NCBI GenBank assembly: GCA_022447525.1
Contig: JAKVBA010000001.1
Location: 1 to 41,470, forward strand
Length of the DNA: 41,470 bases
Direction of reading: 5' to 3'
Source: Gammaproteobacteria bacterium
GTDB lineage: Bacteria; Pseudomonadota; Gammaproteobacteria; Arenicellales; Arenicellaceae
Shown here: positions 35,173-41,470 of the stretch, piece by piece
Position numbering within the stretch: position 1 is the stretch's first letter
Layout of the letters: each line of letters opens with the position of its first letter
Made by a program: the position numbers and the translations under genes
The notes under the pieces: model-generated
Database searches by the model: none
The model's input: only the letters and a program-made list of their open reading frames with translations
Told to the model about the DNA's origin: nothing

Positions 35173-35202
35173 AAAAAAGGAGCCCTTGGTGGCTCCTTTT
35201 TT
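35173..35202 (+). terminator. Rho-independent terminator after fdxA
   Basis: AAAAAAGGAGCC at 35173-35184 pairs with GGCTCCTTTTTT at 35191-35202 around a 6-base loop. T-runs on both strands let it act for fdxA and for dsbC, which ends 34 bp away on the other strand. Confidence 0.9.
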
Positions 35203-35236
35203 ATGGGCTAACCGTGCAACGGATATATCATTTACT

Positions 35237-35971
35237 TTAAGTTCCTTGACCGCCCTTTACTCTAGCAATTAGCTGTGGGGAAGGTACATATCCTGGCTGC
35301 CTGCTGCCATCATCAAACAATATCATTGGCGTACCTGACACCCCAGCTCTGCGGCCAAATTCAAAAGTCTCATTGATAGGATTCTCACAAGTAGCAGCTG
35401 GCACCGCCCTATCCGCTTTTGCATCAGTCATTGCTTTTTGTTGATCTGCATTACACCAAACCGCCAAGTTTTTATTGTATTCGTCCGAGCCAAGGCCTCG
35501 ACGTGGCCACATCAAATATCTTACTTGGATACCTGCATCGACTAACTGTTGCACCTCAGAGTGCAATTTTTTGCAGTAATAGCAAGTAACGTCAGTAAAC
35601 ACCGTAATTTTATATTTAGCATCATCGGGCCCAAAGACAATCATTTTGTCTTCATAGTTCTTTAGTTCGCCCTTTAAATAATTTGCTTGGGCTACATCCC
35701 CTACATTCTCTTTCTTAGCGGTGTTGTATAAATCACCGATCAAAATAAAATCATCTTTTAGAAAGGCAAAGGCGTAGCTGCCTTGGACCTCGATACGATA
35801 AACTCCTTCAACCCCAGCCTCAACTATCTCAGCATTGGTGGCAACCGGAAACATTTTTCCAAGCTCAGTACGCACCTTAGCAATTTCCTCTGAACTACTA
35901 GCTGGGTACGCCGCGGTCGAAGCGAGTATTAGCGTAAACACGCTAAATATCGTGGTAAAAATCCTATTCAT
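35237..35971 (-). CDS. dsbC: Thiol:disulfide interchange protein DsbC
   Basis: This 244-residue periplasmic disulfide isomerase has a signal peptide (about 1-24, ending YPASSS). A dimerisation domain (about 25-85), a helical linker and a thioredoxin-fold catalytic domain (about 115-244) follow. The active site reads C130-Y-Y-C133 where E. coli DsbC has CGYC. The structural pair C173 and C195 and the cis-proline P215 (SGTPMILF) are kept. It needs reduction by DsbD, which is not in this window. It stands alone between fdxA and yajQ. Confidence 0.93.
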   Translation of the reverse strand: MNRIFTTIFSVFTLILASTAAYPASSSEEIAKVRTELGKMFPVATNAEIVEAGVEGVYRIEVQGSYAFAFLKDDFILIGDLYNTAKKENVGDVAQANYLKGELKNYEDKMIVFGPDDAKYKITVFTDVTCYYCKKLHSEVQQLVDAGIQVRYLMWPRRGLGSDEYNKNLAVWCNADQQKAMTDAKADRAVPAATCENPINETFEFGRRAGVSGTPMILFDDGSRQPGYVPSPQLIARVKGGQGT

Positions 35972-36036
35972 GTTCTTGTTTCTCTTGTATCAGTTTACGT
36001 GTAAGACTATGCCGAGTTTCACTGTCTCGGCTCTAG

Positions 36037-36522
36037 TCAATCTCTAAAATTGTTAAATTGTAAGGGTCTATCGATATCGCTATTTTTCAAAAACGCGATC
36101 ACTGTTTGAAGGTCATCTCGTTTTTTACCAGTCACCCTGAGTTGTTGACCTTGGATTGCGGCCTGGACTTTCAATTTTTTTTCCTTAATTTGTTTCACCA
36201 GTTTTTTAGCAAGTTCAATTCCAATACCCTCTTTTAAATCAATAATCTGTTTAGCCTTGCTCATACCGATTTCTTGTATTTCTTGATAGTCCAAACACTT
36301 GAGATTGATACCCCTGGACGCGAGCTTAGTACACAACACGTCGACTGCTTGCTTTACTTGAAATTCATTATCAGCAAAGGCTGTAATGCGATTCTCGTTC
36401 AGTTCAAATCGAGCATCAGTACCCTTAAAGTCAAATCGAGTGCTGATCTCTTTATTGGCTTGATGTATCGCATTGTTCAATTCAGTTCTTTCTATCTCTG
36501 ATACTACGTCAAATGAAGGCAT
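36037..36522 (-). CDS. yajQ: YajQ-family nucleotide-binding protein
   Basis: This 161-residue protein of the UPF0234/YajQ family has the diagnostic start MPSFDVVSEIERTELNNAIHQ and the RFDFKGTDA block (residues 32-40). The C-terminal KLKVQAAIQGQQLRVTGKKRDDLQ is also typical. Some members bind cyclic-di-GMP and affect transcription; others have been linked to RNA binding. The role in this organism is open. It lies 65 bp from dsbC and is divergent from the lytic transglycosylase gene. Confidence 0.95.
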   Translation of the reverse strand: MPSFDVVSEIERTELNNAIHQANKEISTRFDFKGTDARFELNENRITAFADNEFQVKQAVDVLCTKLASRGINLKCLDYQEIQEIGMSKAKQIIDLKEGIGIELAKKLVKQIKEKKLKVQAAIQGQQLRVTGKKRDDLQTVIAFLKNSDIDRPLQFNNFRD

Positions 36523-36818
36523 TTTTTTCGGTCTCTTTATTTTTAAGCCCTATTCTACACAAATAACGATTGGAAATAGATTTTGCCAAACCCCAGACCT
36601 TAGCATTTGGCTTATTTATTTAATTATTGATCACCCATTTTTCTATAAAAAACTTTAAAAGGTAACTCTAATATATTGAAAATATTGGAACATACTCTAA
36701 ACTCTAGTGTTAAATCTAAGTCTTTCTTAATATGTATTAATCTTTAACTCGTTATCCGATAACACTGAGAAAATCCCGAAGTGAATTTCATTGGTATTAC
36801 AATACCTTTCATAGAGCA

Positions 36819-37433
36819 ATGAAACGTCTACTAACAATATTTATTGTTTATTTGTCTCTGCTTGGCTTCACGCCAGCGGGTCGTACCGCTATTTACGTTT
36901 TTGAGCGCCCAGACGGATCAACTGTGATTACCGACAGGAAGATTTACAAAAAGGGATACAAATTAAAACGAAGCTATAAGACCAAACCTTATCGCTCCGG
37001 CGAGAGCACTAAAGCTCCTTATATGGCAAAGCCTATCAAATCACAGTACGACGCTATTATTGTGAATACAGCATTGAAATATGACCTAGAGCCTTCTTTT
37101 ATTAAAGCGGTTATACACGTCGAATCTGCTTTTGATCACCTAGCAGTATCCAAAGCGGGTGCAATGGGTCTTATGCAGCTGATGCCGGCGACAGCCGCAA
37201 GTTACCAATTGACCACAAACACCTTCAATCCGTCTCAAAATATCGAGGCGGGGGTAAAGCACATGAAAGACCTAATGGTGAGATACGACAGCAACATGAC
37301 ATTGTCTCTCGCCGCATACAACGCTGGTGCAGGAGCTGTTCGAAAATATAATGGAGTGCCGCCTTATACTGAGACTCAAAGCTACGTAAAAAAGGTCTTA
37401 CACCTATATAAACTCTATAAAAGTCAGATCTAA
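36819..37433 (+). CDS. Lytic transglycosylase with DUF4124 N-terminus
   Basis: This 204-residue exported enzyme cleaves the glycan strands of peptidoglycan non-hydrolytically. A signal peptide (1-23) precedes a short DUF4124-like segment (IYVFERPDGSTVITDRKI) and a basic linker. The SLT domain (about 72-200) has the catalytic E102 (VIHVESAF), GAMGLMQLMP (114-123) and AYNAGAGAV (166-174). It belongs to family 1 lytic transglycosylases of the short, soluble type. The 296-bp region upstream, shared with yajQ, is AT-rich and shows no promoter I can assign with confidence. Confidence 0.92.
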   Translation: MKRLLTIFIVYLSLLGFTPAGRTAIYVFERPDGSTVITDRKIYKKGYKLKRSYKTKPYRSGESTKAPYMAKPIKSQYDAIIVNTALKYDLEPSFIKAVIHVESAFDHLAVSKAGAMGLMQLMPATAASYQLTTNTFNPSQNIEAGVKHMKDLMVRYDSNMTLSLAAYNAGAGAVRKYNGVPPYTETQSYVKKVLHLYKLYKSQI

Positions 37434-37470
37434 CCCTATAGCTTCAAGTCTTTGTTAATCAGGACTTCAA

Positions 37471-38229
37471 TCAAGTACCAACGCCCTCGGATTCCAATCT
37501 AGCCCCGTTCATCAACTGTTTCATAGCGAAGACAGCTTCGTAAAACCCGGTCATAGCAGCTCTTGCTACGATTGAATGACCTATGTTCAAGCAGGTTAGT
37601 TCTTCAATTGCTGCGATTTTAGCAACGTTTTGATAATGTAATCCATGGCCTGCATTAACCTGTAGACCAGCATCAAAAGCCATTTTTGCGGCCAACCTAA
37701 TTCTATTTAGCTCAAACTCTCTCTGTTCCTCACCGCAGTCAGCGTAAGCCCCTGTATGGAGCTCTATTATGTCTGCTCCTAACCTTTTACTGGCCTCTAT
37801 CTGCTCTTTATCAGGATCAATAAACAGCGAAACCTTTATTCCTGACTCTTGTAAGGACGAGATGTAGTCACTCAAGAAATCAGCGTTACCCGCGACGTTT
37901 AAACCGCCTTCAGTGGTGAGTTCTTCTCTACTCTCAGGGACAAGACAACATTCATATGGAATAACTGTCTTTGCGATTTTGAGCATTTCCTGGGTTGCTG
38001 CCATCTCCAAATTCATTGGCAAATTCACGTTCCCCTTAATACTAAATACATCATGATCTTGTATGTGGCGCCTATCCTCGCGCAAATGCACCGTTATCCC
38101 ATCGGCACCAGCCTTTCGGGCTACTTCGGCCGCCTGCATAGGATCGGGATAATTTACTCCCCTTGCTTGTCTGAGCGTTGCTACGTGGTCAACATTTACA
38201 CCCAATTCAATTATCTTATGAACAGTCAT
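37471..38229 (-). CDS. pdxJ: Pyridoxine 5'-phosphate synthase PdxJ
   Basis: This 252-residue TIM-barrel enzyme condenses 1-deoxy-D-xylulose 5-phosphate with 3-amino-1-hydroxyacetone phosphate, the last ring-forming step of vitamin B6 synthesis. Motifs are LGVNVDHVATLRQARG near the N-terminus, GADGITVHLREDRRHI, ELHTGAYAD and VNAGHGLHYQN. I use ATG 38229 in place of a TTG two codons upstream. It follows recO by 33 bp in the conserved rnc-era-recO-pdxJ operon; acpS, which often comes next, is absent here. Confidence 0.96.
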   Translation of the reverse strand: MTVHKIIELGVNVDHVATLRQARGVNYPDPMQAAEVARKAGADGITVHLREDRRHIQDHDVFSIKGNVNLPMNLEMAATQEMLKIAKTVIPYECCLVPESREELTTEGGLNVAGNADFLSDYISSLQESGIKVSLFIDPDKEQIEASKRLGADIIELHTGAYADCGEEQREFELNRIRLAAKMAFDAGLQVNAGHGLHYQNVAKIAAIEELTCLNIGHSIVARAAMTGFYEAVFAMKQLMNGARLESEGVGT

Positions 38230-38262
38230 ATTCAAAATAAAATTTTTAACGTTAATATTAAA

Positions 38263-39000
38263 TCATTCTAACCCTTGGCGGGTCAGAAAAAGGTGGCGAC
38301 TTGTAATTTCTTTGTAGCCAACAGACTGTGATAACACTTCTCTCATTAATTGCTTGGCTGGGCCTATCAATTCAAGTTCTGTTGCAAGATAATTTGAACC
38401 ATGCAGGGACTTTATTACTCTTCCTTGGTACGAGTTCAGCGAGGCTTGGTTAACTTTGACGAAACCTTTGCCTGACTGAAATCTGTAAAATGCATCATCC
38501 TCAATAAGTGAGCTTCCATCAGATTCCATAAGAAAATCAACTGCATAGCCCGCCTCTTTAATTAGACTTTGCTCAAAAAATCTCAGCAAATCCGCCAGTG
38601 ATTTTTTGCTCTTTACGTTGTTTAACTCTAATACAGTCTCATTATAAACATCGAAAAGCCTTGAGTGCGGATCGTAACGGTGAATAGATCGGACCAATAG
38701 TTCATTACAATAAAAACCACATACTAGTCGGTCACCTTTTAACTCAAAGTCAAACAAATCGATCCGACTCAAATCAATTTCGGCTGCCGTCAAGGTTGGA
38801 ACCTCGCCTTTGCCAGTCCAACTTACCAAAAGGGGCTGAAATGGTTGCAAAACACCTTTTATTTTCGATTTCAGTCGTTTAGCACCTTTAGCGATTAAAC
38901 CTAGTCGGCCGTGATCACGAGTGAAAACCTCTACTATTGATGAAGTTTCACTATAGGGCCTTGCTATGAGTACATAAGCAGGTTGATTAAAAACTCGCAT
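38263..39000 (-). CDS. recO: DNA repair protein RecO
   Basis: This 245-residue protein anneals strands and, with RecR, helps RecA replace SSB. The N-terminal OB fold (about 1-80) includes PAYVLIARPYSETSSIVEVFTRDHGRLGLIAKGAKR, very typical. The rest is helical. I see no intact zinc-binding cysteine set, as in other gammaproteobacterial RecO proteins. It starts 11 bp after the era stop. Confidence 0.95.
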   Translation of the reverse strand: MRVFNQPAYVLIARPYSETSSIVEVFTRDHGRLGLIAKGAKRLKSKIKGVLQPFQPLLVSWTGKGEVPTLTAAEIDLSRIDLFDFELKGDRLVCGFYCNELLVRSIHRYDPHSRLFDVYNETVLELNNVKSKKSLADLLRFFEQSLIKEAGYAVDFLMESDGSSLIEDDAFYRFQSGKGFVKVNQASLNSYQGRVIKSLHGSNYLATELELIGPAKQLMREVLSQSVGYKEITSRHLFLTRQGLE

Positions 39001-39011
39001 ACACTTTGGGT

Positions 39012-39926
39012 CTAAATGCCTTCGTCGTAGCCCAAACTATAAAGATCTCGTGCGTTGTCAGACCATCCCGATCTAACCTTTACGAATAATTCCAGAAACA
39101 CCTTTCGCTCAAGCAGACTTTCACAGTTCTTGCGCGCGGACGTCCCAATTGCTTTTAGCGCCTCGCCACGCTTGCCTATCACCATGGCTTTGTGCGAGTC
39201 TTTTTCCACCCAAATATCAGCACTTATCTGGGCTTTTCCATCCATTAACTCAAACTGACTAATCTCAACCGCCGTTGCATAAGGTAGCTCGTCTCCCAAT
39301 CTCCTGAATAGCTGCTCACGCACTAGCTCAGAAACAAGGAATCTGAAACTACGATCAGTAATTTGGTCTTCATCAAATCCTGCTTCGGCAACGGGAAGCC
39401 GCGACGTTATCACATCCATCAAAGCTTCAATATTCCCTCCTTTTACTCTTCCCACAGCGCTCACCGGGACAATATCAGCGAAATCAGCAAGTTTATTTGA
39501 CTCAGCTATTAGAGGAAGGACGTCGTTAATCGATTTAAGTTTATCTATCTTATTGATTATCAGAACAATTGGTAAAGACACGTTCTCAAGTGCTTTTAAT
39601 ACATGTTTATCAGCCTCAGTCCATCCTGATGCGGTGATCATAAAGCAAATAACATCAACACCATCAATACTGGCAATCGCTGTTTTATTGATTACCTTGT
39701 TTATCGTCTTGCGATTCGACTTCTTAGCAACTGAATGAATTCCTGGGGTATCTACAAACACAATTTGTTTATCATCGTCTGTATGAATACCTAAAATTCT
39801 GTGTCTTGTGGTCTGCGGTCGATGAGATGTTATGCTTATTTTTTGACCAATGAGCTGATTCATCAAAGTAGATTTACCAACATTTGGTTTACCAACGATT
39901 GTTACGAAGCCAAATTTATAGGACAT
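39012..39926 (-). CDS. era: GTPase Era
   Basis: This 304-residue GTPase binds 16S rRNA near its 3' end and is needed for 30S assembly. The G domain has GKPNVGKS (12-19), DTPG (FVDTPGIHS) and NKID. The KH domain (about 200-285) has VEKDSHKAMVIGKRGEALKAIG. Length is normal. It follows rnc by 43 bp. Confidence 0.97.
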   Translation of the reverse strand: MSYKFGFVTIVGKPNVGKSTLMNQLIGQKISITSHRPQTTRHRILGIHTDDDKQIVFVDTPGIHSVAKKSNRKTINKVINKTAIASIDGVDVICFMITASGWTEADKHVLKALENVSLPIVLIINKIDKLKSINDVLPLIAESNKLADFADIVPVSAVGRVKGGNIEALMDVITSRLPVAEAGFDEDQITDRSFRFLVSELVREQLFRRLGDELPYATAVEISQFELMDGKAQISADIWVEKDSHKAMVIGKRGEALKAIGTSARKNCESLLERKVFLELFVKVRSGWSDNARDLYSLGYDEGI

Positions 39927-39969
39927 GGGGAAAAAAGTATAAAAAAGTGCTCACCGATAAGACCATAAG

Positions 39970-40671
39970 TCAATTCTGAGCTTTGCGATTTTGATTAAGT
40001 TGGTCGTAAAAAATATCAAGAACTGAGGATGCGGCCTCTTGCTCCGCTGCGCGCCGAGATGTGGCGGTTGCTTTTGAAGAAATGGCAACGTCAAGAAGAG
40101 AGCACTCTACCGTAAATAATTGACTGTGTTGTTCACCCGAAGTTTCTACTATTTCGTATGAAGGCAGTCGAAACCCTCGCTTCTGCATGGCTTCCTGAAG
40201 ACGACTTTTGGGATCTTTATAAGTTGATTCAGGTGAAATAGATTCAAAGTGACACTGAAAGTTTACTTGTATGAACTCTAAGGCCTGCTCAAATCCAGAA
40301 TCAAGGTACAGAGCGCCGATAATACTCTCCACAGCATCAGCTAGAATTGATTCTCTATTGAAGCCGCCACTTTTCAACTCGCCTTCGCCCAAAATTAAAA
40401 ACTTGGACAAATTGAGGTTCCTCGCGACCTTGGCTAGGGTCTCTCTTCTTACTAACGTAGAGCGCATTCGGCTCAGTTTACCCTCGGCAAGCTCTGGATA
40501 TTTATTATAAAGCCAATCAGCAACAACAAATCCTAGAACACTATCGCCCAAAAACTCTAATCTCTCGTAGTTTTTCGAACCACGACTGCGATGAGTGAGC
40601 GCGAGTTCCAATAGGCTAATGTCTTTAAACTGATAGCCAACTGCCCTCTCTAGTGTATTGAGCTTGTTCAA
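39970..40671 (-). CDS. rnc: Ribonuclease III
   Basis: This 233-residue double-strand-specific endoribonuclease processes rRNA precursors. The catalytic signature ERLEFLGDSVLG is at 36-47, and the second acidic site is in LADAVESIIGALYLDSG (about 110-126). A C-terminal dsRNA-binding domain (about 153-226) ends with the usual SRRAAEQEAASSVL. The start codon is TTG 40671; an in-frame TAG lies three codons upstream, so no earlier start is possible. It lies 23 bp after the DUF4845 gene in the lepB-DUF4845-rnc-era-recO-pdxJ cluster. Confidence 0.96.
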   Translation of the reverse strand: MNKLNTLERAVGYQFKDISLLELALTHRSRGSKNYERLEFLGDSVLGFVVADWLYNKYPELAEGKLSRMRSTLVRRETLAKVARNLNLSKFLILGEGELKSGGFNRESILADAVESIIGALYLDSGFEQALEFIQVNFQCHFESISPESTYKDPKSRLQEAMQKRGFRLPSYEIVETSGEQHSQLFTVECSLLDVAISSKATATSRRAAEQEAASSVLDIFYDQLNQNRKAQN

Positions 40672-40694
40672 TGTGTGCTTCTATCGAGTCTGAA

Positions 40695-41132
40695 TCATTC
40701 AATTTCACAACGACCATTTAGGGTACACGTCGCCTTTGGATTAAATTTTGCAACTAAAACTAAATTAGCTACTAACGGCACCTCTCTTTGGTATTCGGCC
40801 TCAACAGTGAATTCATCGCGTGCGCGCGCGACTTTAAATTTATTCTTAAAATCAATTAATCCGCTAGCGCCATCCAAGTACAATTGCTTTTTCATGCCAT
40901 TGATCACTTTCGATCTGGTGATCCTACTCAAATCCTTATCCTCTAGGCTAACACGCATGGCGTTCTTGATATTTTTGTTGGACGAATAAATCGGTACCAG
41001 CTGCATTCCGATGTAAGCTAAAACAAACAATACGCTGAGCACAAACATCATGCTCCACATGGTCCACCCGCCTTGTTTCTTAGAAAGATTATAGTTTTTC
41101 GAAAATGTAGATTTTGTAACCATGGCGCCCAT
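40695..41132 (-). CDS. DUF4845 single-span membrane protein
   Basis: This 145-residue protein of the DUF4845 family has a cytoplasmic N-terminus, one membrane helix (MWSMMFVLSVLFVLAYIGMQLVPIY, about 25-49, starting after KKQGGW) and a periplasmic domain. The KKQ(R)G-type motif before the helix is typical. It is found between lepB and rnc in many gammaproteobacteria; its function is not established. GAGGG about 6 bases before ATG 41132 supports this start over the ATG three codons in. Confidence 0.9.
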   Translation of the reverse strand: MGAMVTKSTFSKNYNLSKKQGGWTMWSMMFVLSVLFVLAYIGMQLVPIYSSNKNIKNAMRVSLEDKDLSRITRSKVINGMKKQLYLDGASGLIDFKNKFKVARARDEFTVEAEYQREVPLVANLVLVAKFNPKATCTLNGRCEIE

Positions 41133-41205
41133 AAATGCCCTCGTTAAGATTTGTCTTGGTTGTTGGCGAATTCAGTATAACAACCTTGCGAAAACAGTGT
41201 ATACC

Positions 41206-41470
41206 TTAGTTTTCGGCATCCAATTCAATAGCTTGGATATTATCGCCTATTCTTGTCGGTTGAAATCCATCCCCTTCAATTACTAAACCTGTACCCGGCG
41301 AGTAATCGAAACCAAAATGCATCCAAATAAAAAAGGCTTTACCGACTAAATTTTGATCAGGGACAAATGTGAAGTCCTTACTCCTACTGTCAGCACTATT
41401 GTCGCGATTATCACCCATAACGAAATATTGACCATCGGGAACAAGCCATGTCTTTATGCCGTTACCAGTT
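41206..41470 (-). CDS. lepB: Signal peptidase I, C-terminal part
   Basis: The last 87 residues of LepB are visible; the gene continues past the right edge. The conserved block MGDNRDNSADSR (box E) and the preceding WLVPDGQYFV identify it. LepB is the inner-membrane serine protease that removes signal peptides. Its catalytic Ser and Lys lie in the missing part. It is 73 bp upstream of the DUF4845 gene and leads the rnc-era cluster. Confidence 0.95.
   Translation of the reverse strand, partial: TGNGIKTWLVPDGQYFVMGDNRDNSADSRSKDFTFVPDQNLVGKAFFIWMHFGFDYSPGTGLVIEGDGFQPTRIGDNIQAIELDAEN

Noticed and set aside
1-41470. tRNA, rRNA, CRISPR array, insertion sequence or prophage
   Set aside because: No cloverleaf, direct-repeat array, transposase or phage gene was found on reading both strands; only the 4.5S RNA gene is supported.

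Overview
The window is a stretch of bacterial chromosome with a clearly gammaproteobacterial layout. Signature neighbourhoods are lepB-DUF4845-rnc-era-recO-pdxJ, ndk-rlmN-pilF-rodZ-hisS-yfgM-bamB-der, ffs beside dnaX-ybaB-recR, mutS-fdxA, and trmJ-cysE with suhB divergent. The DNA is AT-leaning and TTG/GTG starts are frequent. A sodium-coupled sugar symporter would suit a marine or halophilic life, but that is inference. I see no tRNA, rRNA, insertion sequence, prophage or CRISPR array.

Layout. 1-634 is the start of an unrecognised secreted protein, cut by the window edge. 1212-8336 is the accessory part: a leftward set (HutC-type GntR repressor, GH31 alpha-glycosidase, vSGLT-like Na+/sugar symporter) facing a rightward set (xylose-reductase-like aldo/keto reductase, Fe(II)/2-oxoglutarate dioxygenase). 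The 412-bp divergent control region holds three perfect inverted repeats, one lying exactly inside a predicted promoter. From 8441 on the genes are housekeeping: an RsmB-like rRNA methyltransferase, a small heat-shock protein, recR-ybaB-dnaX, the 4.5S RNA, xseA with a degenerate LytM protein, an alpha/beta hydrolase, der, bamB, yfgM, hisS, rodZ, pilF, rlmN, ndk, an MtaB-type methylthiotransferase, an outer-membrane protein, an IscA-type protein, cysE, trmJ, suhB, mutS, fdxA, dsbC, yajQ, a lytic transglycosylase, pdxJ, recO, era, rnc, a DUF4845 protein and the end of lepB.

Most interesting system. The 1.2-8.3 kb locus looks like an inducible pathway that imports an alpha-glycoside, hydrolyses it, and then uses an O2-dependent dioxygenase together with an aldehyde/aldose reductase. 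The logic resembles oxygenolytic sulfoquinovose breakdown, in which a dioxygenase releases sulfite to give 6-oxo-glucose and a reductase gives glucose. However, the GH31 enzyme lacks the sulfoquinovosidase substrate signature as far as I can align it, and the dioxygenase belongs to the SyrP/At3g21360-like HxE group. The substrate may therefore be a different modified sugar and the pathway may be undescribed.

Second highlight. dnaX carries a nine-A slippery run at the end of domain III, with a stop two codons into the -1 frame and a two-part hairpin directly after. This fits programmed production of a short gamma clamp-loader subunit.
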